The translations under genes were made by a program, and so were the position numbers. A stretch of DNA of 64,000 nt from Pseudomonas sp. Its GTDB lineage: Bacteria > Pseudomonadota > Gammaproteobacteria > Pseudomonadales > Pseudomonadaceae. Below, one piece after another: positions 16,756 to 25,641 of this stretch. The stretch's first letter is position 1, and the number at the start of each line of letters is the position of its first letter. The stretch lies in NCBI GenBank assembly GCA_030656145.1, contig JAUSOF010000028.1, positions 1 to 64,000 on the forward strand. The letters run 5' to 3'. Under the pieces are notes generated by a model. That model made no database searches. It had not been told where the DNA came from and worked only from the letters and a program-made list of their open reading frames with translations.

Positions 16756-17205
16756 ATGCCCGCCCCCATCTGGTGGTTACTCGCCCTGCCCTTCCTCGCC
16801 GGCGCCTGCCTGCCGCTGCAAGCGGGGATCAACGGCCAATTGGCCAAGCACGTTTCCAGCACACTCAGCGCCGCCTTGATCTCCTTTCTGGTCGGCAGCC
16901 TGGCGCTGTTGCTGATGGTGCTGGTCCAGCGCGAAGCACCCAGCCTCAGCGCCCTCAAGGGGCTGACCTGGTGGCATTGGAGCGGCGGCCTGCTCGGCGC
17001 CTTCTTCATCTTCATCGCCGCCTTCGCCGGGCCGCGTATCGGCGCCCTGCTGCTAATGGCGCTGGTACTCGCTGGCCAGCTGGGCATGGCCCTGACCCTG
17101 GATCACTTCGGCTGGGCCGGCTTTCGCGAAACGCCGATCAGCCCCGGCAAGATTGGCGGCTTGCTGCTGATAGTCGCGGGAATCTGGCTGATCCGCCGCG
17201 GCTAG
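16756..17205 (+). CDS. DMT-family transporter (DUF606/YdcZ type)
   Basis: A 149-residue inner-membrane protein with five hydrophobic helices, matching the short single-repeat DUF606/YdcZ branch of the drug/metabolite transporters. The LPLQAGINGQLAKHVSSTLSA stretch (about residues 19-39) is the family signature. Short members usually act as dimers or in pairs; no partner is adjacent. The TAG stop appears to be supplied by the repeat that starts there. Confidence 0.85.
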   Translation: MPAPIWWLLALPFLAGACLPLQAGINGQLAKHVSSTLSAALISFLVGSLALLLMVLVQREAPSLSALKGLTWWHWSGGLLGAFFIFIAAFAGPRIGALLLMALVLAGQLGMALTLDHFGWAGFRETPISPGKIGGLLLIVAGIWLIRRG

Positions 17206-17245
17206 GTGTGCGCGCGCACGGCCTAGGCGGCCCCGCACACCCTAG
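17202..17245. repeat. GTAGGGTGCGC-type dispersed repeat, copy 2
   Basis: An inverted pair CTAGGTGTGCG ... CGCACACCCTAG encloses CGGCCTAGGCGG. The first TAG is the stop of the transporter gene. The inner part matches the copy at 62035-62069 (CCTAGGCGGCCC). It lies between convergent genes and may also act in termination. Confidence 0.7.
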
Positions 17246-17279
17246 CGACCCAGGCATCGTGGGCCGGTCGAGAGTATGC

Positions 17280-18212
17280 TCAGTCGCGCTCGAACTTGTA
17301 GAACAGATTGGGTTCGCTGACCAGATACAGGTTGCCGCGGTCGTCCAGGGTCATGCCTTCGCCCTGGGGCACGCTGTCTTGCAGGCCAGCGAAACCACCG
17401 AGCAATGAGCGGAAGCTGATCAGCTTGCCCTCGCCATCCAGTTCCATCAGCACCTTGGATTCATCGCTGAGCAAGGCCAGATGGCCGGTCTGTTCGTCGT
17501 AGTGCACCGAGGACAGGTCGGTGGCGAAGACATTCTCGACCCACGCCTCGCGATCGATGACTTCGAGGTTGAAGTCGCCTTCAATGCTCGCCTTCAACCC
17601 GCGGATTTCGTAGAGCTTGCGCGGTGAATGCTCCTTGACCACGAACAGCCGGTCGCCGGCACGGTCGTAGCCGACCCCTTCAAAACCCTGATTACCGCCC
17701 AACTCGATACCCAGGGTCAGCGCCCGGTAATCCTCGCGAAACAAGGCGCCGGATTGCTCCGGTACCTCGACCACCACCAGCGCATGGTTACGCTCCTCGG
17801 CCAGCAACAACAGGTTGTCACCCAGGTAGGTGATGCCCTCTACATCCTCGAAACCACTGAGCGGGTAGCGCGCCTGCACCTCGCCGTCCGTGCTCAGGGC
17901 GAGCAGCTCTTCGGGGTTATTCACTACTGCCCAGAGCTGGTCGCGGCGCTCGTCATAGGTCAAGCCGGAGAGGTTGTCGCTGACCCCGGAAACGGCCTTG
18001 GCGTCGATTCGCACCCGGTACTCCGGCAGCCACATACTGCGGTCTTGCCACTCGGTTGCATGCCAGGAGGTCTGGATCCAGAAGTACAAGCGGTCATCCA
18101 GGTGCAGGGTGCGCACTTGATACACCAGGGTCAGCAGAACCAACACCAGCGCCCATGTCCATGGACTCAAGACGGGCAGCCGTCCTAGCATCCCCTTGGC
18201 AATTGACATCAT
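17280..18212 (-). CDS. SdiA-regulated domain (YjiK-type) membrane-anchored protein
   Basis: A 310-residue protein with a single N-terminal membrane helix (about residues 19-34) and a periplasmic beta-propeller-like domain. Conserved stretches such as NLSGLTYDERRDQLWAVVNN, FEDVEGITYLG, NQGFEGVGYD and VPQGEGMTLDDRGNLYLVSEPN are characteristic of the SdiA-regulated/YjiK family, which resembles SMP-30/phytase-like propellers. The molecular role is unknown. It starts with two adjacent ATGs; I give the upstream one, with weak GAGAG at 9 bases. Confidence 0.82.
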   Translation of the reverse strand: MMSIAKGMLGRLPVLSPWTWALVLVLLTLVYQVRTLHLDDRLYFWIQTSWHATEWQDRSMWLPEYRVRIDAKAVSGVSDNLSGLTYDERRDQLWAVVNNPEELLALSTDGEVQARYPLSGFEDVEGITYLGDNLLLLAEERNHALVVVEVPEQSGALFREDYRALTLGIELGGNQGFEGVGYDRAGDRLFVVKEHSPRKLYEIRGLKASIEGDFNLEVIDREAWVENVFATDLSSVHYDEQTGHLALLSDESKVLMELDGEGKLISFRSLLGGFAGLQDSVPQGEGMTLDDRGNLYLVSEPNLFYKFERD

Positions 18213-18402
18213 GGTTGGTCACTCTCGCATACAGATGGGCAAAGGCAGTCTGCCCCGCGATTGTTGCAATCCGCGGAGCGCTGCACGCGAGCGCGCAAAA
18301 CTGATGAAACCAGCGCCAGTTGGCGCGGTGAGTTGGAGCGTGCTGCGCAAGCCAAGTTCCCTCGGGCCGCGCAAAGCGCCCGCGCGGGGTGCGGGGTGCG
18401 GG

Positions 18403-18436
18403 CACGCCCCCGTTCGTGTCACGCCCCCGTTCGTGT
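18403..18436. repeat. Two-copy 17-bp tandem repeat upstream of the SulP gene
   Basis: CACGCCCCCGTTCGTGT occurs twice with no gap. It sits just before the probable promoter region of the SulP-Usp-TraR cluster. It could be a pair of binding sites, since each unit begins CACG and ends CGTG as a gapped palindrome. Confidence 0.7.
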
Positions 18437-18480
18437 TAAGGTGCGCGCCCTTTTGCTTATATGGATAGAGACAGGTCGTC

Positions 18481-18525
18481 ATGACACTGGCCCAACCATT
18501 ACGCTGGCTGCCTAAGCCGCCTTAG
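18481..18525 (+). promoter_or_regulatory. Candidate leader peptide uORF in the SulP 5' region
   Basis: ATG to TAG encodes the 14-residue MTLAQPLRWLPKPP, ending in Pro-Pro directly before the stop. AGG lies 6 bases upstream. The frame sits 172 bases before the SulP ATG and is followed by a potential stem-loop GCATAGCC / GGCTGTGC (18542-18549 / 18572-18579) with an inner CCGG pair. The Pro-Pro-stop ending recalls ribosome-stalling leader peptides. Translation is not demonstrated. Confidence 0.4.
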
Positions 18526-18697
18526 CGTTACGCCCCCTCCTGCATAGCCTCGCCGGTTCTCCCGGTCGTGCGGCTGTGCGCTCCGCGTAGCTGAACGTCG
18601 TTCGGTCATGCGCCTGCTTTACTTGTAAATCTGCCATTCACCCAGTCCGCCGTGCGTTTGCGCGTGATAGCGGAATACAGTCTTTTGGGAATACGCC

Positions 18698-20185
18698 ATG
18701 CTGCAAAGCCTTAAAAACACCTGGTTCTTCAATATTCGCGGCGACGTGCTCGCCGGCATCGTGGTGGCGCTTGCGCTGATCCCGGAGGCCATTGCCTTCT
18801 CGATCATCGCCGGGGTCGACCCCAAGGTCGGCCTCTATGCGTCCTTCTGCATCGCCGTGGTGATCGCCTTCGTCGGCGGCCGCCCTGGGATGATCTCCGC
18901 CGCCACTGGCGCCATGGCGCTGCTGATGGTGACCCTGGTGAAAAACCACGGCCTCGAGTACCTGCTGGCCGCCACCCTGCTCACCGGGCTGCTGCAGATC
19001 GGTGCCGGCTACCTCAAGCTTGGCTCGCTGATGCGTTTCGTCTCGCGCTCGGTGGTCACCGGCTTCGTCAATGCCCTGGCGATCCTGATCTTCATGGCCC
19101 AGCTACCTGAATTGACCAATGTCAGCTGGCACGTCTATGCCATGACGGCGGCGGGCCTGGGCATCATCTACCTGTTCCCCTATGTACCGAAGATCGGCAA
19201 GATCATTCCCTCGCCACTGGTGTGCATCCTGGTGTTGACCGGGGTGTATATGTACACCGGTATGGATATTCGCAGCGTCGGCGATATGGGCGAGTTGCCC
19301 GACACCCTGCCGTTCTTCCTCTGGCCGGACGTGCCGCTGACCTTCGAGACCCTGGCGATCATCTTCCCTTACTCCGCCGCATTGGCCGTAGTTGGTCTAC
19401 TGGAGTCGATGATGACCGCGACCATCATTGATGACCTGACCGACACCAACAGCGACAAGAACCGCGAGTGCAAGGGTCAGGGCGTAGCCAATATCGCCTC
19501 CGGCCTGCTCGGCGGCATGGCCGGTTGCGCGATGATCGGCCAGTCGGTGATCAACGTGAAGTCCGGCGGCCGCGGTCGCTTGTCCTGCCTGACTGCGGGC
19601 GTGGTGTTGCTGCTGATGGTGGTGTTCCTCAGCGAATGGGTCAGTCAGATCCCCATGGCCGCGCTGGTCGCTGTGATGATCATGGTCTCGATCGGCACCT
19701 TCAGCTGGGACTCGCTGCGCAACATGCAAAAGCATCCGCTTTCCACCAGTATCGTCATGGTCTCCACCGTTGTTGTGGTGGTCGCCACCCACAACCTGGC
19801 CTATGGCGTGCTGGTCGGCGTGCTGCTGGCGGCGATGTTTTTCGCCAACAAGATCGGCCACTTCATGTACATCAGCTCGGAGGCCGACAACGACGGCACC
19901 CAGCGCAGCTACAACGTAGTCGGCCAGGTGTTCTTCAGCTCCGCCGACAAGTTCATCGCTGCCTTTGACTTCAAGGAGGCGGTTGATAAGGTGATCATCG
20001 ATCTGTCCCGCGCACACTTCTGGGACATCACCGCCGTTGCCGCCCTGGACAAGGTAGTGCTCAAGTTCCGCCGCGAAGGCACCGACGTCGAAGTGCTGGG
20101 CCTCAACGAAGCCAGCGCCACCATCGTCGACCGCTTTGGCGTACATGACAAACCCGATGCCGTCGACCAACTGATGGGCCACTAA
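18698..20185 (+). CDS. SulP-family anion transporter with STAS domain
   Basis: A 495-residue inner-membrane protein. About 400 residues of hydrophobic helices include the SulP hallmark ([36 protein letters not shown], about residues 15-49, and [16 protein letters not shown]). A cytoplasmic STAS domain closes it (about 405-495; [26 protein letters not shown]). SulP members carry sulfate, bicarbonate or dicarboxylates; this branch resembles bacterial bicarbonate/sulfate carriers, but the ion is not certain. It is followed at 12 bases by a universal stress gene with an AAGGAG site, so the two are co-transcribed. Confidence 0.9.
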   Translation: MLQSLKNTWFFNIRGDVLAGIVVALALIPEAIAFSIIAGVDPKVGLYASFCIAVVIAFVGGRPGMISAATGAMALLMVTLVKNHGLEYLLAATLLTGLLQIGAGYLKLGSLMRFVSRSVVTGFVNALAILIFMAQLPELTNVSWHVYAMTAAGLGIIYLFPYVPKIGKIIPSPLVCILVLTGVYMYTGMDIRSVGDMGELPDTLPFFLWPDVPLTFETLAIIFPYSAALAVVGLLESMMTATIIDDLTDTNSDKNRECKGQGVANIASGLLGGMAGCAMIGQSVINVKSGGRGRLSCLTAGVVLLLMVVFLSEWVSQIPMAALVAVMIMVSIGTFSWDSLRNMQKHPLSTSIVMVSTVVVVVATHNLAYGVLVGVLLAAMFFANKIGHFMYISSEADNDGTQRSYNVVGQVFFSSADKFIAAFDFKEAVDKVIIDLSRAHFWDITAVAALDKVVLKFRREGTDVEVLGLNEASATIVDRFGVHDKPDAVDQLMGH

Positions 20186-20197
20186 AAGGAGCACAAC

Positions 20198-21049
20198 ATG
20201 ACCCACGTAATGGCTTGTATCGATGGTTCGCACTCCACCACCGGCGTCTGCGACTACGCCGCCTGGGCCAGCCAGCGCCTCGGCGCAGCGCTGTGCTTCC
20301 TGCATGTCCTGGATCAGGTGCAGTACCCGCAGCCAAGTGACTTGTCCGGCACCATCGGCCTGGGCAGCCGCGAACACCTGCTGGAAGAACTGGCGGCGCT
20401 CGACGAAAAACGCGGCAAGCTGGCCCTGGAACAGGGTCATCACCTGCTCGAAGCGGCCAAGGCCCGCGCCATCGCCGATGGTGTGGCCAACCCGCAGCTG
20501 CGCCAACGGCATGGCGACCTGGTGGAAAGCCTGGTCGAACTGCAAGCAGACATCCGCCTGCTGGTGATCGGCCGTCAGGGCGCAACCAGCGACAACCTCA
20601 GTCAACTGGTCGGTAGCCATCTGGAGAACGTGATTCGCACCGTGCAGCGGCCGATCCTGGTCAGCTGTGGCGAGTTCAAGGCGCCGCAGAGCTATATGTT
20701 CGCCTACGACGGCAGCGCCACCGCGCGCAAAAGCATCGAGATGATCGCTGCCAGCCCGCTGCTCAAGGGCCTGCCGTGCCACCTGCTGATGATCGGCGCC
20801 GACACCAGCGACGCCTGGGAGCAGCTCAAGTCCGCCGAACGCGTGCTGCTGGGTTCAGCCAGCGAGGTGCACCTGGCGATCCGCGCTGGCGAGGTCGAAC
20901 CGACCCTGCACGCCTACCAGGCCGAGCACGGTATCGACCTGCTGGCCATGGGTGCCTATGGCCACTCGCGGATTCGCCAGTTCCTAGTCGGCAGCACCAC
21001 CAGCCACCTGTTGCGCACCAGCACCAGCGCGCTGTTGATCCTGCGCTGA
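20198..21049 (+). CDS. Universal stress protein with two Usp domains
   Basis: A 283-residue cytoplasmic protein built of two tandem UspA folds (about residues 1-145 and 155-283). The first begins THVMACIDGSHSTTGVCDYA; the second has SYMFAYDGSATARKSIEMIA and ends with the nucleotide-binding motif MGAYGHSRIRQFLVGSTTSHLL, the G-x2-G-x9-G-S/T pattern of ATP-binding Usps. The first domain carries a related VIGRQG motif. It lies between the SulP transporter and a DksA-like gene, suggesting a stress-linked operon. Confidence 0.92.
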   Translation: MTHVMACIDGSHSTTGVCDYAAWASQRLGAALCFLHVLDQVQYPQPSDLSGTIGLGSREHLLEELAALDEKRGKLALEQGHHLLEAAKARAIADGVANPQLRQRHGDLVESLVELQADIRLLVIGRQGATSDNLSQLVGSHLENVIRTVQRPILVSCGEFKAPQSYMFAYDGSATARKSIEMIAASPLLKGLPCHLLMIGADTSDAWEQLKSAERVLLGSASEVHLAIRAGEVEPTLHAYQAEHGIDLLAMGAYGHSRIRQFLVGSTTSHLLRTSTSALLILR

Positions 21050-21094
21050 GTCGTCTGCTGCGGTCGATATTGTCACAACCGCGGAGGTAACCTC

Positions 21095-21454
21095 ATGGGC
21101 GACGAACTGGATCTCGAACACTTTCGTCGTCTGCTGCAACAACGCCTGGACGAGCTGCAACGGCAGATCCAGGGCGAGGAATCCCGCGATCAGGCGGTCG
21201 AACTGGACCAGAGCAAGGTCGGTCGCCTGTCGCGCATGGATGCCCTGCAGCAACAGGCCATGCTCGATGCCACCCATGCCCGCACGCAGCACGAATGCGT
21301 TCGCCTGCAGCGAGCGTTGCAGCGCCTGTACAGCGGCGACTATGGCTGGTGTAGCCAATGCGACGAGGCCATCGCAGTGGCGCGCCTGGAGATCGATCCC
21401 GCGGCGCAGCTATGCATTCGCTGCGCGGAGTCAGCTGAACGCCAGCCCAAATGA
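21095..21454 (+). CDS. TraR/DksA-family zinc-finger protein
   Basis: A 119-residue protein with an N-terminal coiled-coil hairpin (about residues 5-80) whose tip carries SKVGRLSRMDA, and a four-cysteine zinc finger CSQC (86, 89) ... CIRC (107, 110). It resembles the short DksA-like proteins of Pseudomonas that enter the RNA polymerase secondary channel and modulate transcription with ppGpp. It keeps all four cysteines, so it is zinc-dependent, unlike Cys-free DksA2. It starts 45 bases after the Usp gene with GGAGGTAACCTC upstream. Confidence 0.85.
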   Translation: MGDELDLEHFRRLLQQRLDELQRQIQGEESRDQAVELDQSKVGRLSRMDALQQQAMLDATHARTQHECVRLQRALQRLYSGDYGWCSQCDEAIAVARLEIDPAAQLCIRCAESAERQPK

Positions 21455-21524
21455 TGGCACAGTGGCACTCCAAGCCTGACTGACGCACTATAGTCGGGCC
21501 CAGCCGTTTTTGTGATTACACGCC

Positions 21525-22646
21525 ATGAGCAACCCTGAAGTACCCCGTGACCCCCAGACCTTCGTACTCTGGCGCGAAGCCCAGGACACACGAATCCGCA
21601 CCCGTCTGGGCGGCATCTATTACCTGCTGGCGTGGTTACTGACCTGGCTGTTCAGCGACAGCCCGGCCGAGCTGCTGGTCTGGGGTCTGACCGGAGCCGT
21701 CTTATTCACTCTGTTGCTGGTCCTGCGCCTGCTCCATCACCTGCCCACAGAGGAGACGCCGCCAGCGCTGCGCAGCTGGATCGACCGCCATTGGGGCTTG
21801 GTCCTGCTGACGGCGCTGGCCTGGGGACTGACCCATGCCTGGAGCCTCAACGACCCGGCATTCGCCAGCTCCTGGCTGATCGCCACCCTCAGCACCATCG
21901 CCTTCAGCACGGCGATGGCCTTCAACTTTTCGATGCGCAAGGGCCGCGCCATCGTCGCCCTGCTCCTGCTCTACCTGCCCGGGCTGGTCGCACTGGCCGT
22001 GGATTGGCGCGAACAGCAGGCGATCCTGATCACCCTGGCCTTCTACCTGAGCTATCTGGTCCTGGCGCTCAAGCGCAGCCACCGCGAGTACCAAAACACC
22101 CTGGCGCTTGAGCTCGAGCTGCTGGAACAACAGCAACGCCTGGAACAACTCAGCCGCACCGACAGCCTGACCCAACTGGGCAATCGCTATCAGTTCAACA
22201 ACCTGTTTCCGGTGATGGTCGCCAGCGCCCAGCGCCAGAATGGCCCGATGTCGCTGGTACTGCTGGATATCGACTTCTTCAAGCGGGTCAACGACCAGCA
22301 CGGCCATGCCTGCGGCGACGCCTGCCTCAGCGCCTTCGCCGAACGCATGCGCCAGGTATTCCGCCGCGACAGCGATGCCCTGCTGCGCCTGGGTGGCGAG
22401 GAGTTCGGCGTGCTGATGCCCAATACCACCCTGGAGCAGGCCTGCCTGCTGGCCGAGAGTTTTCGCCAGGAACTGACCCAACACGGCTTCAGCGTAAAGG
22501 GCAGCGACCTGCCACTGACCGCCAGCCTCGGCGTCGGCTGCTTCGACCCGCAGCGCGACGACAGCCCCGAAGCCTTCTACAAGCGCGTCGACGCTGCGCT
22601 CTATCAAGCCAAGGGTGCCGGGCGCAACTGCCTGGTGCAGGCCTGA
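21525..22646 (+). CDS. Membrane-bound diguanylate cyclase (GGDEF)
   Basis: A 373-residue protein. About six membrane helices (residues 30-185) form an input domain with no known ligand. A short coiled coil (about 185-210, rich in E/Q/L) leads to a GGDEF domain (about 211-373). The active-site motif is GGEEF (290-294), and an intact inhibitory I-site RDSD lies 5 residues upstream (281-284). It should make cyclic-di-GMP from two GTP and be product-inhibited. It follows the DksA-like gene at 70 bases; its own promoter is likely. Confidence 0.93.
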   Translation: MSNPEVPRDPQTFVLWREAQDTRIRTRLGGIYYLLAWLLTWLFSDSPAELLVWGLTGAVLFTLLLVLRLLHHLPTEETPPALRSWIDRHWGLVLLTALAWGLTHAWSLNDPAFASSWLIATLSTIAFSTAMAFNFSMRKGRAIVALLLLYLPGLVALAVDWREQQAILITLAFYLSYLVLALKRSHREYQNTLALELELLEQQQRLEQLSRTDSLTQLGNRYQFNNLFPVMVASAQRQNGPMSLVLLDIDFFKRVNDQHGHACGDACLSAFAERMRQVFRRDSDALLRLGGEEFGVLMPNTTLEQACLLAESFRQELTQHGFSVKGSDLPLTASLGVGCFDPQRDDSPEAFYKRVDAALYQAKGAGRNCLVQA

Positions 22647-22777
22647 AAGCCCCAATCTGCAACCGCCCTACACGCGAAAACTGCCCATCTGCCTGGCCAG
22701 GCATGCCAGAAGCAGGCCTGCATTATGCTGCCGCGCGGCTGCCGATAAACCTGCCAACAGCCAACACCAGCACGTGG

Positions 22778-25135
22778 TTAATCGCCGACCACGAACTCCA
22801 GCCGCGCGGTCTGTCCGCTCTCGTCCAGCACACTGAGCTGGTAGCGACCGCTGCGCTTGAAGGTGTGACTGAACGTCGCCTCGGCGGTGGTTTCGCCGCG
22901 CGGCTGGCCGTCGACGAACCACCAATGCCGACCGCTGCCACCCAGAGCCGAGAGTCGCAACCGCAGCGGATCGGCGCTCGACGCCGGACGGCGCAGGCGA
23001 TCACCTTGGCGCACCCCAACGATCGACAGTGGCGCGACAAATGGAGCATGGAGTGGTGGGCAGCTGGCATCGACCGCCGGTAAGCGCGCGCTGCGCCGCT
23101 CGCGACGCGGCAGCCAGGGTTCCAGGGGGGCGGGCCACAAGACGAAGTGGCGAGGCTCGGCGCCGGGGCAGCTGGCATCGACGCGCCCCCCATCGGCACC
23201 GACCCAGACATTCTCCTGCAAGCCCAGACCCAACGGCTGATCCAGTGCCTGCAGGGTCGGTGGCGTGGTGCCGGCCAGGGTCCAGGCGAAACGCTGGCGC
23301 CGGCAGTTGGGGTCGGCCTTGTCCAATGGCTGACCCAGCGGCCAGCAGATTGCCGCTACGCCAACCTCTGCCGGTTGTGAATCGGCCGGCACGCCAAGGC
23401 CGCGCTGGCTGTCGCGGTTGCTCAGCAGGTCGTGCACTTGCAGCAACAAGGGCGCCGCCGAGGCCAGGCCGAACTGACCGGGCACCGGGGTGCCGTCCGG
23501 GCGACCGATCCAGATACCAATGACATAGCGCGGCGCCACGCCGATCGCCCAGGCATCGCGAAAGCCATAGCTGGTCCCGGTTTTCCAGGCCAGGCTTGGC
23601 CGCTGCACCAACTGTGCGCGCGGGTCGCGGTCCGGACGCGCCTGGCCACTGAGAATGCGCCGCACGATCCAGGCGCCACCGGGCGACAACAGGCGCCGCT
23701 CCAGCAGTGCATCCTGCGGTTGGAAACGCAGACGCGCCGCCTTGCCGCCACGGGCGAAGGCGCTGTAGCCGCCAACCAACTCTTCCAGACGGCTGCCGGC
23801 GCCGCCGAGAATCAGCGCCAGGTTCGGCTCGGCCAACGGCGGCAAGGCCAGCGGCACCCCGGCGCTGCGCAGCTCGCCGGCGAAACGCTTCGGCCCATAG
23901 GCTTCCAGCAACTGCACCGCTGGCAGGTTGAGCGACGTGGCCAGGGCCTCGCTGGCTGACACCGCGCCACTGAAACCGGCGCCGAAGTTGCCCGGACGGT
24001 AGTCGCCGTAACGCCGCGGCACGTCTTGCAACAAGGATTCGGAATGGATCAGCCCGGCGTCCAGCGCCATGCCATAAAGGAAGGGCTTGAGGGTCGAGCC
24101 GGGCGAACGCACAGCGCTGATCATGTCGACATGGCCGAAGCGTTTGCCATCACCGATATCCACCGAGCCGAGGTAAGCGCGCACCGCCATGCTCGGCTGT
24201 TCGACCACCAGAATCGCCGCCGACGTGCGCTCCGGCAGGCGTGCGCGCCAGCCCAGCAGCAGGTCCTCCAGGCGGCGTTGCAAGGCGGCATCGACAGTGG
24301 TGCGAATCAGCGGCGGGCTGCCGGGGCGGTTCAGTCGCCGCGCCAGCAAGGGTGCCAAACGCGGCTCCTGGCGCGGCGCCAGCAGCACCGGCTCCTCCAG
24401 TGCATCCGCGATCGCCGCATGCGGCCACACCGCGAAATGGTCCAGGCGCTTGAGTACCTTGTCCCGCGCAGCCTGGGCGCGCTCGGGATGACGGTCCGGA
24501 CGCAGGCGACTGGGGGCCTGCGGCAGCACTGCGAGCAACGCCGCTTCGGCGCGAGTCAGGTTGGCCGGGGCCTTGCCCAGATAGCTCCAACTGGCCGCGG
24601 CCACGCCTTGCAGGGTGCCGCCGAAAGGCGCGCGATTGAGGTAAAGGCCAAGAATCTCGTCCTTGGACAAATGCCACTCCAACTGCACGGTACGCCACAG
24701 TTGCTTGAACTTGCCGGCGTAACTGCGCGTATGCGGATCGAGCAGCCGCGCCACCTGCATTGACAAGGTGCTGCCGCCGGAGAGCACACGCCCACCCCTG
24801 AGGTTTTGCCAGGCCGCGCGGCCCAGGGCCAACGGATTGACCCCGGGGTGCTGGTAGAACCAGCGATCCTCGTAGGTCAGCAGTGCTTGCAGGTAGTAGG
24901 GCGAAACCTCTTCAGGACTGATCGGGTAGCGCCACACACCGTCATGGTCGGCAAAACGCCACAGCGGCGTGCCGTCCTCAGCCAATACCACCCGCGCCAT
25001 GTCGTCTTCCGGCAACGGCAGCGGGAACAGGCGATCGGCCGCTAGCAGCACCAGCATCAGGCACAGGGACACAGCCAGCCATGGGCGGCGCAGTAGAGGC
25101 CATAGTCCGGCTCCTCGGCCGGTCGGCTTAAGCAC
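22778..25135 (-). CDS. pbpC: Penicillin-binding protein 1C (transglycosylase/transpeptidase)
   Basis: A 785-residue class A PBP. An N-terminal membrane anchor (about residues 15-33) is followed by the GT51 transglycosylase domain (TYEDRWFYQHPG with catalytic Glu89; GGSTLSMQVARLL). The transpeptidase has SxxK at Ser347-Lys350, SLN at 401-403, and KTGTS at 518-522. A C-terminal BiPBP_C Ig-like domain ends it (about 695-785). I chose GTG at 25135 because AAGGAG lies 6 bases before it; upstream ATGs would add 40 residues before the anchor. PbpC is repeatedly paired with bacterial alpha-2-macroglobulin, found here 0.5 kb away. Confidence 0.93.
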   Translation of the reverse strand: MLKPTGRGAGLWPLLRRPWLAVSLCLMLVLLAADRLFPLPLPEDDMARVVLAEDGTPLWRFADHDGVWRYPISPEEVSPYYLQALLTYEDRWFYQHPGVNPLALGRAAWQNLRGGRVLSGGSTLSMQVARLLDPHTRSYAGKFKQLWRTVQLEWHLSKDEILGLYLNRAPFGGTLQGVAAASWSYLGKAPANLTRAEAALLAVLPQAPSRLRPDRHPERAQAARDKVLKRLDHFAVWPHAAIADALEEPVLLAPRQEPRLAPLLARRLNRPGSPPLIRTTVDAALQRRLEDLLLGWRARLPERTSAAILVVEQPSMAVRAYLGSVDIGDGKRFGHVDMISAVRSPGSTLKPFLYGMALDAGLIHSESLLQDVPRRYGDYRPGNFGAGFSGAVSASEALATSLNLPAVQLLEAYGPKRFAGELRSAGVPLALPPLAEPNLALILGGAGSRLEELVGGYSAFARGGKAARLRFQPQDALLERRLLSPGGAWIVRRILSGQARPDRDPRAQLVQRPSLAWKTGTSYGFRDAWAIGVAPRYVIGIWIGRPDGTPVPGQFGLASAAPLLLQVHDLLSNRDSQRGLGVPADSQPAEVGVAAICWPLGQPLDKADPNCRRQRFAWTLAGTTPPTLQALDQPLGLGLQENVWVGADGGRVDASCPGAEPRHFVLWPAPLEPWLPRRERRSARLPAVDASCPPLHAPFVAPLSIVGVRQGDRLRRPASSADPLRLRLSALGGSGRHWWFVDGQPRGETTAEATFSHTFKRSGRYQLSVLDESGQTARLEFVVGD

Positions 25136-25301
25136 ACGAAACTCCTTGTATAGTGAATCCAGCGCCCCAGCCCACATGCAACCCGCACGTGGCAGGAACC
25201 CAGCGCCGCCGTCTGATGCCAATAGCCCTGCGATAGCGCAAAATGACTGGCACACTGGCGTCCGCTAACAACTACACCAGACGAACTGGAACAGAAAAAA
25301 T

Positions 25302-25595
25302 ATGAGTGTTGAAGGTTTTTTTGAATCCCTCGGCCAGGCGTTCGGCGCGGTCATCCGCTTTATCGTCGAAGGCCTGAGCGGGTTCTTCGGCCTATTTGGC
25401 GATGCGTTCGGCGGCTTTATCGATGGCATGTCCAAGGCGCTGGGCATTACGCCGTCACTGCTCGGCATGCTCGTGCTGGTCATGGGTCTGCTGCTGCTCT
25501 ACGCCGCCGTGCGCGCCTTCCTGCGCCGCTCGATCATCGCCGGTTTGATCTGGCTGTTCTTCGGTTTATGGCTACTCGGCGGTCTGATCAGTTAG
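25302..25595 (+). CDS. Small two-TM membrane protein of unknown function
   Basis: A 97-residue protein. The N-terminal half is Gly/Phe-rich and amphipathic (repeats of GxxFG and FFGLFGDAFGGF, about residues 18-46). Two hydrophobic helices follow (about residues 54-70 and 77-95) with a basic RAFLRRS turn between, so both ends of the hairpin probably face the periplasm. It sits between pbpC and the alpha-2-macroglobulin gene, read oppositely to both, and ends 46 bases from the latter. I do not recognise a named domain. Confidence 0.68.
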   Translation: MSVEGFFESLGQAFGAVIRFIVEGLSGFFGLFGDAFGGFIDGMSKALGITPSLLGMLVLVMGLLLLYAAVRAFLRRSIIAGLIWLFFGLWLLGGLIS

Positions 25596-25613
25596 CTGCC
25601 TCTACTTGCATTT

Positions 25614-25632
25614 CCCCGGATTGCATCCGGGG
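25614..25632. terminator. Bidirectional hairpin between convergent genes
   Basis: CCCCGGAT / ATCCGGGG form a perfect 8-bp stem with a TGC loop in the 46-base gap between the small membrane-protein gene and the alpha-2-macroglobulin gene. Confidence 0.6.
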
Positions 25633-25641
25633 AGCCTTCTC

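Larger units (their letters stand above)
18213..18697. other. Long intergenic region and SulP leader
   Basis: A 485-base region between divergent genes. It holds a perfect 17-bp tandem duplication (18403-18436), a candidate 14-codon upstream reading frame (18481-18525), and a potential hairpin (18542-18579), all upstream of the SulP start at 18698. The part before 18400 is GC-rich with GGGGTGCGGGGTGCGGG; nothing else is recognisable. Confidence 0.55.

Noticed and set aside
18403..18436. Possible CRISPR-like direct repeats
   Set aside because: Only two copies of 17 bp with no spacer; no cas genes in the window.
19397..20782. 461-codon minus-strand frame
   Set aside because: His/Gln/Asp-rich mirror of the SulP and Usp genes; no domain.
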